In this document: one piece after another, positions 35,700-47,289 of the stretch
Layout: the number at the start of each line of letters is the position of its first letter
Numbering within the stretch: position 1 is the first letter of the stretch
NCBI GenBank assembly: GCA_963277665.1
Contig: OY728123.1
Coordinates: forward strand, 630,600,915-630,664,914
From: Viscum album
Lineage: Eukaryota > Streptophyta > Magnoliopsida > Santalales > Viscaceae
Length of the DNA: 64,000 nucleotides
Reading direction: 5' to 3'
Position numbers and translations under genes: made by a program
Notes under the pieces: generated by a model
Told to the model about the DNA's origin: nothing
What the model saw: the letters and a program-made list of their open reading frames with translations, nothing else
Database searches by the model: none

Positions 35700-37300
35700 C
35701 AACTACCTAGAGAACAATATTGCATTTCATATCCAAAATTGACCAATAATTCGATACATTTTTAAGGATGAGTATGAATATACATTTTAATATTCATCAT
35801 AAGAATGGATGGTGTTCCCTTATGAATACATATATCGACCTCGAATGATTGACTCAAAAAAAGGGGCCTCCCTTGGGAAAATTCCCATTGTAAGTGATTA
35901 TAATATTGTATTCCCTAAAACATTTCATAGTACTCCTAATGTTTGAGAGGATGAGTTATCAATAAAACATGTACATATATCTCTAATGATATCTGAGAAT
36001 ATATAATAAATAGACCTCATCAAATATGAATAATTAAATATGAAATTACTATAATATATATATACATATATATTTCATATTCCCATCTGCTTCATTATGT
36101 GGTGTATCAGTCCTCTTTATCAATAACTAGGATATGTGTATGAATCTATATATCAATTATCATGAACACAGAAATTCATGATAAAAAATTTGTCCCCTCC
36201 ATGTATTGATGTCTTATTTGAATAGTTACATGAAATATGATTACATTTTTACTGTGGAAAATAATTTAGGATATCATCAGTTAATAGTGGGTGGAGATTC
36301 AGATGACTTCCATTTGTTCAGGGTAAGGGCACTATGAGTTCACAGTCTTTTAATTTTTTCTCAGGAATGCTCCATTGATCTTTTTGTAAATAAAAAATTT
36401 ATTATTTAGAGATTATATTTAAAAATATATGGTAGTATTTATAGGTTATATTCTCATATAATCCTATTGTAAGGTAGAACATGGGGATAAATTGAATCAC
36501 TTATAAATAATTTATTGTAGGATATGTTTTTAGAAAAGTATGGAAAATTTGAGTTCTGGATAGAAAAAGTATCATTACAATGACATATTATAAAATTTAA
36601 TGTGATATATATATAACCTTCAAAGACTAAAGTGGTTGAGTAATTGTATGGTATAACATTTGTTATTGAAATTTTCTATTTTAATATATTAGAAGAAACC
36701 TATCAGTGACTAGTGGGGATATTCTCATGGTTTCCAAACCCACTAACTATACTAACATAAAAGGGATTATATTATGATTGGGTTTAATGAAGTTCAAGTG
36801 ATGTTCATGGAGTTAAGAAGATATTAGCCATTACACCTGACACATAATATACATAATTTGTGGCTGATTTGTGAATAATTGTGATTCCAAATAGAAGGGG
36901 TTAGGTTATGTACTGAATAATAATCATAAATTAATTGATTATAACTCAATACCATTAAAGGTACATGAGAAGAAGTTTTCAACTCATGGTCTATAGGTAT
37001 ATATGTAAATATTCTCCTTGATAATATAGAGGTATTATCTATATATATATATATTGAAATGTGATATATATATATATACCATAACAACAAGGAATATATA
37101 TTCTCATATATGTATCTCAATATTATCCAATAAATTTTGTTAGTGATAATTGATGATTATGATATCTCAATTCACTAACATCAATGAAATATGAATAAAG
37201 TGCAAGGTGAAATTAGTATAAAGGATAATGAAACCTTATCTAGGATGAGTATTTAGAAATGTATAATTTTCCTGGACATGGAAAGGATAGACATGATAAT
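35700..37300 (+). pseudogene. Gypsy unit 2 reverse transcriptase region
   Basis: Near 35900 the reading IVFPKTFHSTPNV resembles the F-P-D-V-F-x-x-x-L-P-G-x-P pre-RT motif. GHYEFTVF at about 36328 matches the G-H-Y-E-F block, and NAPLIF follows. The catalytic box reads VVFIGYILI near 36430, where functional enzymes have F-I-D-D-I-L, so both Asp residues are lost. VEHGDKLNHL then matches E-E-H-x-x-H-L. The rest to 37300 is RNase H/connection-like by position only. Many stops. Confidence 0.6.
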
Positions 37301-38826
37301 AATAAAGACTAGAAATTAATCCAACCTCTCTTACTTTGTTTCTCAACCATAACATCTATATAAAAATATCAAAGTTAAAATATTTGATGTGTAGACACAA
37401 AAAATGTTAATGGTATTAGAAAATAATAAAATCTATGTTAAATATTTATAATAGTGTTGTGTGATTCTAGTAATGACTTTTCATTTCCTAAGATAAGTGG
37501 GTAAAGAAGGAGAAACATATAGATTCTTAGATCTCATCATTATCAATCCACATTTGAAACAAAATTTTATATATATATATATATATATAATTACACCATT
37601 GGTGACATGATATGAAGAATGATATTGTTTAATATTAATTTATGTTAATGATTTTCTGGTCAGTGGAAGAGTAAAAGAAATATATGAAGGGTTGATGCGA
37701 CTATTTCCCATACATATATAGAAATGGGGAAACATAACTATTTATTTTATCATGGGTCTTACATATATATTGAAATGGGAAAAATTCTATATTGGATTGT
37801 TTATACGATCTAAAAAATTATAATATCTTTATTTCTATTTTATAGTATGTCTCACTCGATCAACTTATAGGGATATACATTATAGATTTGTTAATTATTC
37901 AGGAAACACTACAATATTTTATATATGATCTTGATCTGAGGTTCTCCAAAATTTTCTAGAAGAGACATTATGATGCCTTAAAAAATTAAACATTAATATA
38001 TCCAATCACTAGATACTAATTGATAATTTGAATGAAATATCTAGACACATAGGGATATGTTGATATCCTAATCTATAGACTTCTCCAGAGTCTTGGACAA
38101 TAATATTTGATTAGTCGAGTTATTTTAAAACAAAATTTTATGATCAAGAATTAAAATGGGTCCATGTGATACTCTCTTTTGTACAATATTAATTATACCT
38201 TCATATTGGGTTGAATTTTGTAAATTAGTGATTTTAAGACATATGATAGTTAAAAAATTGTAGAAAAGGTCAATACTATTCAATAACACATGAATGTGGA
38301 AAAAAGCTATAGAATAGTTATTTTCATAACCATTAATGAGACCTAAGGATTGATATTGCGAACAATGTTTTCTTCCATTTATCTATATGGAAAACATTAA
38401 TGTTATTTGGGAACAACGAGATGCTAATGATAAATATATATAGGTGAATTTGAGATTCTTGGTCACAAATGATCTTAGAAGTATCGACTATCACGCACAA
38501 AAAATATGAATAAAGTGCCTGATGTGTTCTATGTATTTCCTTTTTAAGAAGTAAATACAACATATGCCATGTGTTCTGAATTCAGATGTGGTATAGTTTT
38601 AGAATTGTATCTCTTATGGGGATCATTCAGTTTAGATCATGGATAATAGAGATAAATTTACTCACAACATGACAACTCACCTAGTCAAAATAATTTTGGG
38701 ATACCATATGTATGAAGTAAAAATGTGGGAACCTAGAAATAACACGAAATGGAAGTATCCTCATTTTTTCACCCAAGTGTATGAAATTGAAATTTTTAGT
38801 CTGAATTATCATTATAGGATGGGGGA
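37301..38826 (+). pseudogene. Gypsy unit 2 integrase and chromodomain-like tail
   Basis: Near 37900-37970, ETLQYFIYDLDLRFSKIF matches the integrase block around the second catalytic Asp (P-x-x-I-V-S-D-R-D-P-R-F-T-S-R-F). The open stretch from 38639 contains KMWEPRNNTKWKYPHFF, matching the W-E-x-E-x-x-M-x-x-x-Y-P-H-L-F end of chromodomain-bearing gypsy polymerases. The polypurine tract GGATGGGGGA and LTR 3 follow directly. The integrase zinc module is not recognisable. Pseudogene. Confidence 0.65.
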
Positions 38827-40073
38827 TGTAATGACCCTAAAATTATATATATAAATATCACTTAAGAATATATAAATGTTGTAAATAATGTAACCATATA
38901 TGATAAATAATAACTTCCCTATATCATTATTTCATAACCCAATAAATTTATAATATTACCTTTGGTATACAAATCAAACATGTCGAATAATAATAATATA
39001 GATATATTTCAAAGCTAAAAATCTATCTTGATTAATAAAATTATTTCACTGCAAATATTTATATCTAAAATTAATTTTTCACTTATATATGTTGAAAATA
39101 AATAATTTACTTTAATGTTTTATTCATCATGTGATATTTATTTTAGAATTAATTATTTTAAATTCTCTAAATGTTGATTCTAAAATAAATAGTGATAAAC
39201 TATACATTTTTTCAAAACTGTGACTTTAATCCGTACATAAGTGAGAAATTTATTTTTTTGTTCAAATAAGTACTTGGGGAGTAATTTTAATCATTTTTTA
39301 TATATTGTTTAAAATGTATAAATTTTTTTTCTAACCTTATAAAATAAGAGAAGTGTTTTCATTATAATAAAATAACAATTCTTGGTCATTTAGTTTATTT
39401 AGACCCTATTTTGGTGGACTTAATTTTTTAATTGATTGGAAAGGAACATAAAATTTTAATGTTTTATAATAAATTAATTTATTACATGAAAATATAAATC
39501 ATTAGAAAAATTACTCTAAAATTAAATTTTAAACAAAAAATGAACTTTTTCTAAGAAACCTTTTTATTATTTCATATACTCTAATATTAAAATTAATTTC
39601 TCTAAATCCTATAAATTTTATATATTTAAATTATTTAGATATTTAAAATTATCATGTAAAAATTATTATATAAGGTAATATTTAATTTTTTATGTGAAAA
39701 TTAATTTTCAAGGGTTAAATGGGAGTTGTTACTATAATGGTAAATTGGGGAAAATGTGGTTTAACATAGTAAAAGGCCTTAAACCTTATGAAAAACGTGT
39801 TTGATATTTGATAGTTATGGTATCATCTTCCTTGTCTATTTCACCACAATATGTTTCACCATTTTTGGGTCATTTTCTTGAAATAATGGGGTTCTATTAT
39901 TGTTTAATAATATGTTTTAATATGAGATCCATTTCTTCCATTATAAAAGGATAACAAATAATCCCCATTTCAACACTCAGTACATTGACGTTTATCACCT
40001 AAAACAATTACCTAGGGTCTCTTAAACTCCCTACCCTTTAATATGAATCTATAGTATCACCATAAGACCAAAC
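38827..40073 (+). repeat. Ty3/gypsy long LTR, copy 3, left part
   Basis: Starts TGTAATGACCC. It matches LTR 1 strongly (TATAATATTACMTTTGGTRT near 38951 and 2234). The TATA-like TATAAAAGG at 39942-39950 is at offset 1115. It is cut at offset about 1247 by copia C. Confidence 0.75.
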
Positions 40074-40191
40074 TATTGGATTAAACTATTTTGATAATCC
40101 CGTGTAATGTTTAATTTTATAATCAGTTTGTTCTTTCGCAATTTATTTCAATCTATTTTAATCTCATGACTTTACTGAAATCAGTTTATAG

Positions 40192-40200
40192 TATAAAAAG
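40192..40200 (+). promoter_or_regulatory. TATA box of LTR C
   Basis: AGTATAAAAAG is conserved as AGTATAAAAAA in the 3' LTR (50529 onward). The repeat-rich leader follows directly. Confidence 0.55.
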
Positions 40201-40443
40201 TTTTGTTTCAAGGTCAATATTAAAATTTACTGGTAATAGGTCACTTGGGGAAAGATCACTGATGAAGACATTACTGATGATGCTTACCATTATAAAAGCT
40301 ATAGTTATAAAGTTACTATTGGAAGTCACCAGTTCAAGGTCACTGTTGTGACAATGTTGCAGGTACAAATAGATTCTGTTAGAAGTCCACTGTTAGAATT
40401 ATTACAGTTAGTGTAGTCTACTGTTGAAAATTCTATCATTGAC

Positions 40444-40684
40444 AAGTCTACCATTAGTGAATTCTGTAGTTAGTGAAGTCTACCATTGTAAATGTCTACC
40501 ATTGGAAAAATCCTACCATTTACAAGCCTACTGTTGGACACGCCTACCATTGGACAAGTATTCCTTTGAACAAGTCAACAGTTGGACAAACCCTACCATT
40601 GAACAAGTCTATAGATGAACAAGACTACCATTGTACAACCCTACCATTGGAGAAGCCTACCCCTAGATATGCCTACTGTTAGAA
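40444..40684 (+). repeat. 16-bp tandem array in LTR C
   Basis: Fifteen units, fourteen of exactly 16 bp and one of 17 bp; consensus AAGCCTACCATTGGAC. The 3' LTR has the same array at about 50754-51006. Looser units of similar length extend upstream towards the TATA box. Many units contain CCATTGG, which includes ATTGG, the reverse complement of a CCAAT box. The array reads open in two frames, giving false open frames at 40424-40682. Confidence 0.85.
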
Positions 40685-42013
40685 GTCTACTACTACATGA
40701 GCTTATTGCTGAAGATGCTACCGATTGACAGGTTATTTTCACCAGTCTATGGACAACATATTCTATACATTATCTATTTTCTTAATATTATCATAACGAT
40801 CGTATTTTATTGATTTAATGCATCTGACATTAATTATTATTGTTTGTAGACATGTAAGGAGACCATATCTTGGCAGTACAAGGAAAGAGGATGATTTCAC
40901 GTGATATATGTACTCCTATTGTCGGACCTCAAATACGAAAGAAAAAGACTAAGGAAGACATTGGATGAATGATATATATATTTATAAAGGCATAGAGAAA
41001 AACAAGTGATCGAGAATCATAGTGTCTATAAGTTGAATGCATTATTGAAGAACAAGAAAAAGAAGACTCCAGTGCATATACCAAAAATCCAAGAGCTTCA
41101 CGAAGATATTATTGAAGAATATTTTCAAGGATGTCCAATTGTGCTTCATCAACTCTCTTATACCAAGAAGTTGAACATCTCAGAACTTGGAAGCTAGTAC
41201 TTGGATGTTGTGACACTCTGTTTTTGGAGACAACTTGCATAGAAGAAAAAAAGATTCATTTCCTCACCTAAAAGAAGTCCATAGCTGTCCTTAAAACACA
41301 TAGAGCATTCTAAACTACATCCTAATTTCTAGGGCTCTACTGTGTTCCTTATTTTTCATATCTGATCAGTGTGTGTTTGTTACACACACACTGTCTCCAA
41401 TGCTTTAATTGGGGGATACTGAAAATCCATACTCAAAACTCTCTCACTTTGTTTCCCACACATAACTATGGAAGTAGCATTTTGTGTCTTGATTGCTTTT
41501 TTTCCCACATAGAATTGTGGAAGAGGTTTTAGAACCTGGATAGTGTAAAAACTATTGTAAAACCGGATACATGTTGTGTATCGGGTTTGGTTATATAAAT
41601 AGCCTGGTGGAAGGTGATCACCAAGTGGAGAGGATTAGGTTTCGACTTCAGACAAACCTCTTGTTTACATTGTTGTGCTAATCTTAAAATACTCTGTTTT
41701 ATTATATCCATTTATTATATTTTTCAAAGATATAAAAAAAAATTTACATTCACTATGATAGTTAGTTTTGGTTCGTGTGTATATATGCTTAATTCAGTAT
41801 ACCTGTTTCAAAAGTTGAATTAGTGATTTCATTGATTCAATTGAGGACTAATCAAACTTAGAGAAAATTTTTGAGCAATTAAACATTTATATCTCTACTG
41901 CCTTAATTGACTGGGCTATTTTGAATTTGGGGATTTTTTTCATAATTTTTTTAACCTAAATTTTAATTGGAACTCAATTCACCCCCACTTGAGTATCCAC
42001 TCTTACCAACATT

Positions 42014-42025
42014 TGGTATCTAATG
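42014..42025 (+). promoter_or_regulatory. Primer-binding site of copia C
   Basis: TGGTATCTAATG, with the first seven bases and 8 of 12 overall equal to the tRNA-Met primer site, two bases after the LTR end. Position and sequence fix the LTR boundary. Confidence 0.7.
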
Positions 42026-42129
42026 ATTTTTTATTTTCAAGTTTTCAAATAATTGTCAACTGTGATTTTAGTTGTATCATAAAGATCTTAAAATTTTTAA
42101 AATATCGAAATTTTCAATTCTTTAACTTC

Positions 42130-43210
42130 TAAGTAAATAAGGAAATTATATTTGAGGTTTCTCCTACTAATAAGACACCATTAATTAATGGTCATAACTA
42201 TGCTGAGTGGAAATTAAAAATGAAAATGTTTCTAGAGAGCATGGCACCTGAAATCTGGGATACAATTGAAGAACAACATGTATTCTCTACTACTTCTGGG
42301 GACACATGGTCTCAGTTGACTAATGATTCATATAATAACAATTGTAAGGAAATGAATTCCTTTTACTGTTCTCTAGGCGAGGATGAATTCAATATAATGT
42401 CTTCTTGTAAAATATCATATAAAATTTGGGATACTTTAGCTTTTTCTCATGAGGGAACAACTAATGATAAAGAAATGAGACTAAATACATACACTATTAA
42501 ATATGATAATTTTAAAATGAAGCCTGATTAACCAATCTCTAAAATGTATCTCATGTTCAATGAAATAGTGGACACTATGAGTCTTCTAGGAAAACAAGTC
42601 GATAGCAAGGACCAAATCCTGAGACTGCTTCGATGCATACCTAACAGATAGAGGAGAACTTCTATTTCTATCCTAGAATCTTGTGACATAAGCAAGCTAC
42701 CAGTAAAGGAACTAATTGGTAAGCTTATGATTTATGAAGAAGAGAATAAGGTGAATCAAGAAGTAGATTAAGAACCAAGGAAGAAATCAGCAACATTCAA
42801 GACTGCTACCTCAAAGATAAAAGACAAGGAAAATCTCCAACTCCTATAGATACATACACAATTGAAGACTCATACTCTGATAGTGATGAAGAGATGACTC
42901 ATCTTGCAAGGAGATCTAGAAAATTTTACCGAAAGAAGAAATCCTTTAGGAAGTCAAACTACCAGGGAAAGTATGAGAGTAAAGGGAAATGGAAGAAAGT
43001 CATAAAATGGAATGACAACTCAAATGAAATAATATACTATGAGTGAAAATGAGAAGGTCATTTCAAGGAAGACTATTCCAAGCTGAAATTTAAGAATAAA
43101 TATGAAGACAAGGGAAAAGGATATAAAAATGTTATGAAATCTACTTGGAGTTCTTCAGAAGACAGACCTAGTGAATATAATGCTTCTGATAATGAATAAA
43201 ACAATCAGCC
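42130..43210 (+). pseudogene. Copia C gag remnant
   Basis: The N-terminus reads EVSPTNKTPLINGHNYAEWKLKM, the copia gag pattern with F/L-x-G-x-N-Y-x-x-W-x-x-x-M. An open run lies at 42220-42531. Later blocks match the capsid (KMYLMFNEIVDTM, then LLGKQV and ILRLLRCIP). A decayed zinc knuckle near 43036-43080 reads YYE-K-EGHFKEDYSKLKFK, where CCHC would be expected; the cysteines are gone. No ATG is obvious before 42220, so the true start is uncertain. Broken by several stops. Confidence 0.7.
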
Positions 43211-43870
43211 TAACTTATGTTTCATGATAGAAACATATGGGGTAACACTTAACTCTCCTATACATAATTCCTATTATTCTGGGAATAAAAGTGAGTCACA
43301 TAATGATGAAAATATGACTACGAATTAACTATTTTAATATTGCGAAATGCTTGAGGATACCTTTAATGAGCTCAAGGAAAAATATAAATCATTAAAGAGA
43401 TATCATGATTTAAATTACAATTATAAGTCCGATCTAGATATTGAAAAAGAATAATGTGCTCAGCTGTTAAAAGAAAACACTGAACTTAAGTTATCCAATG
43501 AAAAATTAAAGAGCGATCATGAGAATTTTATTGTAGGTAGAGATACCTTAACTCAGTTTCTAGGGAAACAGATTGCCCCAAAATATACAAATGGTCTAGT
43601 ATATCAACCAGGACAGGGAAGGATCATTAAAACTAAATTTATTCCTAAATATGGACAATTCACAACTAGTTCAAGTTCTAGACCATTACATGAAAACAAA
43701 CTCTCTAAAGGACCAAATAATGTGTTTATGTCTCAAAATAAATCTATTGATTACAGGAAATCTGTGAGACAAGTATGGGTTCCCAATGTTTCACTTGCTA
43801 ACCTTTCAAAACCCAAGAAAATCTGGGTACCAAAGTTACCCCATATCTAATCTATTTTGTAGGGATGTTT
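43211..43870 (+). pseudogene. Copia C gag-protease linker
   Basis: Interrupted Ser/Lys/Glu/Asn-rich coding with a coiled-coil-like part near 43350-43520 (repeated LKEKYKSLKRYHDL-type heptads). Just before the protease the reading VWVPNVSLANLSKPKKIWVPK (near 43775-43845) resembles the tryptophan-containing linker seen before copia proteases. No enzymatic domain. Confidence 0.45.
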
Positions 43871-45330
43871 CCTACAGAGTTCATGTAAGACTCTATCGTA
43901 CTTGGACATTGGATGTTCAAGAAATATGAACGGAGATTATTCTTGCTTCAATAGAGTAATCAATGTTGATGGTGGACACTTAACTTTTGGTGAAAATTCA
44001 AAGGGAAAAATCGACGTCTTAGGCCAGATTGGTAACCCTAATACTGTATTAATTTCTAAAGTACTTTTTTTTATTGATTAAAGTAAAATTTACTTAGCAT
44101 CTCACAATTGTGTGATGATTTTTTCAATGTCAAATTTTGAAATGATGCATTTAATATTTTTAATTCAAAAAATGATTTAATATTTACTGCTCTCGGAAAT
44201 GAGAATTAATTTGTTGTTGACTTAGATTCCTTAGCTAAGAATTTTTTTCTTAAATGCTTTTCATTAGGAATCTTGGTTGTGGCACAGAAGATAATGACAC
44301 GGCAATGTGCACTCACATTGGAATCTGACTTGGAAAGATTTAGTTAGAGACTCACCTAAACTGGAATTCCCAAATAACAAAGTGTGCAATCTCTATTAAA
44401 AGTGAAAACAACACAAAGTTTCTTTCAAACCAAATAAAGAAGTTTATACAACTCAACTTATTGAATTGGTTTACATGGATTTTTTTGGACCATCTATAGT
44501 TTAATGTTTAAATGTGAAGCACTATGATGGTGTTCTTGTATATGATTTTTCTAGGTACACTTGGGTATACATTCTGGCTCACAAAAGTGAATCTTGTTCT
44601 TATTTTATCAAATATTCCAAGTCTTTAGAAATCTTAGTGGACTTAGAATTAAGACCATGAGAAGTGATCATGGTCGTGAGTTTGAAAATCAGGAGTTTGA
44701 ATCCTATTGCTCACACAATGGCTATAGTCATAATTTCTCTTCTCCTAGAACAACTCAACAAAATGGAGTCGTGGAACGAAGATATGAGACCCTTCAAGAA
44801 ATTTCTAGGACCATGATCAGTGAATATAATCTACGTATTTATTTTTGGGAAGAATCTGTAAATACAACTTGTTATACCATTAATAGTGTCTTAATTAGAC
44901 TTGTTCTTAAGAAGACCCCTTATGAACTTTTGATCAATTGAAATCCTAAGGTAAACTACTACTGAGTTTTTGGTTGTAAAATCTTTATCCATAACACTAA
45001 TGAAAATCTTGACAAGTTTTCCTCCAAAAGTGTTGAAGGAATTTTCATAGGTTACTCAATATTGAGTAAATCCTATAGAGTATTTAATAAGAAAACCAAA
45101 TGTGTGGAAGAGTCAGTTCATGTAAAATTTCATGAGACTGATCCATAAGAACCCAAAACCTCTCTTTAATATCTTGAGGAAGATATGTCAATTCTGGAAC
45201 TCAATGATAATGATAGAGAATCCCCTGTAAAAGTAACTAGTCCTGGGAGTCATCTAGAATATGCACCTGTTGAGTTTGAACTAATAGACAATCATGAAGA
45301 ATTCTAGTTCAATTTTTTCTATAGGTATTA
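43871..45330 (+). pseudogene. Copia C protease and integrase remnant
   Basis: The protease motif near 43898 reads YLDIGCSRNMNGDYSCF, where D-S-G-C-S has become D-I-G-C-S; GGHLTFGENSKGKI follows. The integrase zinc module (about 44270-44400) is badly eroded. The core is well kept at 44594-44941: MRSDHGREFENQEF holds the second catalytic Asp, and TTQQNGVVERRYETLQE holds the catalytic Glu. The segment after it contains YFWEESVNTTCYTINS and, further on, GIFIGYSILSKSYRVFN. Stops at 44941 and 45147 and elsewhere make it dead. Confidence 0.75.
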
Positions 45331-46960
45331 TAACTCTAAAAAAATCAGCCTTTAGATGTTGTAGTACGTGATTTAAATCGAGGGACATCGACTAGAGATC
45401 CTCTGAGAAACCGGGTTGAACATCCTGGTTTTCTATCAAATCTTAAAACCAAAAATATTAATGATTCTATCAATGATGAGTTTTGGGTGATGGATATGAA
45501 AATGTAATTAAATCAATTTTAAAGAAACAATGTCTGGGAACTAGTTGAAATACCTAAGGACACTTTGACAATATGCACTAAATGGGTTTTTAGAAACAAA
45601 TAGGATGTTTCTAGAAATATAGTAAGAAACAAAGATAGGTTAGTTGCACAAGGTTACGGTCAAGAGGTATGAATAGACTATGAGGAGACCTTTACACCTA
45701 TAGCTAGGTTAGAGGCTATTGGGATACTACTTGCTTATGGAACTCATCTGAATTTTAAGCATTATCAAATGGAAGTTAAAGGTGAATTTATAAATGTTTA
45801 AATAGTTTATGATGTGTTTATTTAACAAACCCTTGGTTTTACAAATACCCATTTTCCAAATCATGTTTTTAAACATTCAAAATCTTTATACGGTGTAAAG
45901 AAAGCTCCAAGAGCTTAGTATGATAGGCTTAGCTCTTTTTTTATTTCCAGAGGTTTTCCAAAAGGAATAGAAGATCCTACTTTGTTTATTAAAAGGATTT
46001 ACAAAGATGTTTTAATAGTAAAAATATATGTAGATGTTATAATATTTGGATCATCAAAAAATTCATTATGTAATGATTTTTCAAAAATAATGAAAAATGA
46101 GTTTGAAATGAGTTTAATGGGTCAACTTAAATTTTTCCATGGATTACAAATTTTACAAAATAAAGATGGTATTATTTTAAATAAAAGTAAATATATTAAG
46201 GATCATTTAAAACGTTTTTGTTTGGATGGTATTAAATGTATTGATACACCTATGAGTACCAATTTTAAGTTGGATTCAGGTGAAACTGGAGAACCAGTGG
46301 ATCAAACAAACTACAGAGGTATGATAGAGAGTCTGCTCTATCTTACTTCTAGCAGACCTGACATTATGCTCAGTGTATTCATGTCTGCTCGAATTCAAGA
46401 TAATCCCAAAGAATATCATTTAAATGTTGTGAAAATTATTTTCAAATATCTCAAATATACTCCAAACATATGAGTTTTTTTATCCAAGAAGACAATCATT
46501 TGATCTGATAAGTTATTCTGATGTTGAGTTTTTTCATGTTAGATAGAAAACGAACCATTGGAACAAGTCTCCTTTTAGGCATGTCACTACTATCATGGTG
46601 TAGTAGTAAATAGAATTCTATTTCATTATCTACTACTGAAGCTGAATATATAGCAGTTGATAGTTTTTGTGCTCAAATTTTGTCAATGAAACACACATTA
46701 CTAGACTATGGATATCAATTCAAACATGTCTCTATAAACTGTGGCAAGTGCTATTAACATTTCTAAAAATCCAATATCTCATGCTAGGAAAAAGCATATT
46801 GATGTAAGACATCACTTCTTGGGAGATCATTATCAAAAAGGTGATATCACACTTGAATTCATTGGTACTTAACATCAATTGGATGATATATTAAAAAAGC
46901 CTATAATTTCTAAGTGGTTAAACTATATCAAAAATGAATTAGGGATGATTAATTTCAACT
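45331..46960 (+). pseudogene. Copia C reverse transcriptase and RNase H remnant
   Basis: RT shows TKWVFRNK (about 45582), LVAQGYGQEV and YEETFTPIARLEAI. SLYGVKKAPRA is followed by TAG in place of the tryptophan codon (45916-45918). The catalytic box is YVDV at 46027-46038, the second Asp lost. The open run 45982-46473 includes FFHGLQILQ and YRGMIESLLY. RNase H follows with STTEAEYIAV-like residues (about 46630) and ARKKHIDVRHHFLGDHYQKG (about 46788-46850). Pol ends near 46955 (ELGMIN), immediately before the tandem array. Multiple stops. Confidence 0.8.
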
Positions 46961-46966
46961 GTTATC

Positions 46967-47114
46967 ACCTCACTATTGGACCTCATTGTTAGCACCTCAC
47001 CGTTGCACCTCACTGTTAGAACCTGACCATTGAACCTCACTATTAGAACCTCATTGTTGCACCTCACTGTTAGAAGCTCACCGTTGGGTACCTCACTATT
47101 GGACTCTACCATTA
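46967..47114 (+). repeat. 13/14-bp alternating tandem array after pol of C
   Basis: Eleven units built on ACCTCACTGTTGG. Eight in a row alternate 13 and 14 bp, giving a 27-bp higher-order unit (13-bp units end in GG, GC or GA; 14-bp units end in TAGA or TAGC). The core (CTCACCATTGA, CTCACTATTGG) resembles the 16-bp LTR unit of the same element (CTACCATTGG). It lies between RNase H and the env-like region. Confidence 0.8.
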
Positions 47115-47289
47115 CATCATATTTTATGTGGGAATATGAACCATTTTATTAGTATTTTTTTCCCCAATTTTTTTTGTTTCAATCCCTAAATGATAAAATT
47201 AGATCACAGAAACTTTTTTATCCACTCTCTTTCTCACTCTCGAACACCTCCTCTCTAAATCCATAAACCCTACCATTCTTCTGAACCCT

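Larger units (their letters stand above)
40074..42011 (+). repeat. 5' LTR of copia C
   Basis: 1938 bp. It starts TATTGGAT, with the terminal TG mutated to TA, while the 3' copy keeps TGTTGGAT. It has TATAAAAAG at 40192-40200, a 16-bp array from 40444, and a C-rich tract (CAATTCACCCCCAC, about 41976) near the right end like that of B. Confidence 0.85.

Noticed and set aside
36824..37120. 98-codon minus-strand open frame with Tyr/Ile repeats
   Set aside because: It crosses TA-rich microsatellite DNA within the + strand gypsy pol; the repeats explain the composition.
40424..40682. Two overlapping repetitive open frames rich in His, Tyr and Lys
   Set aside because: They are translations of the 16-bp tandem array; 16 is not a multiple of three, so the periodicity is a DNA-level feature.
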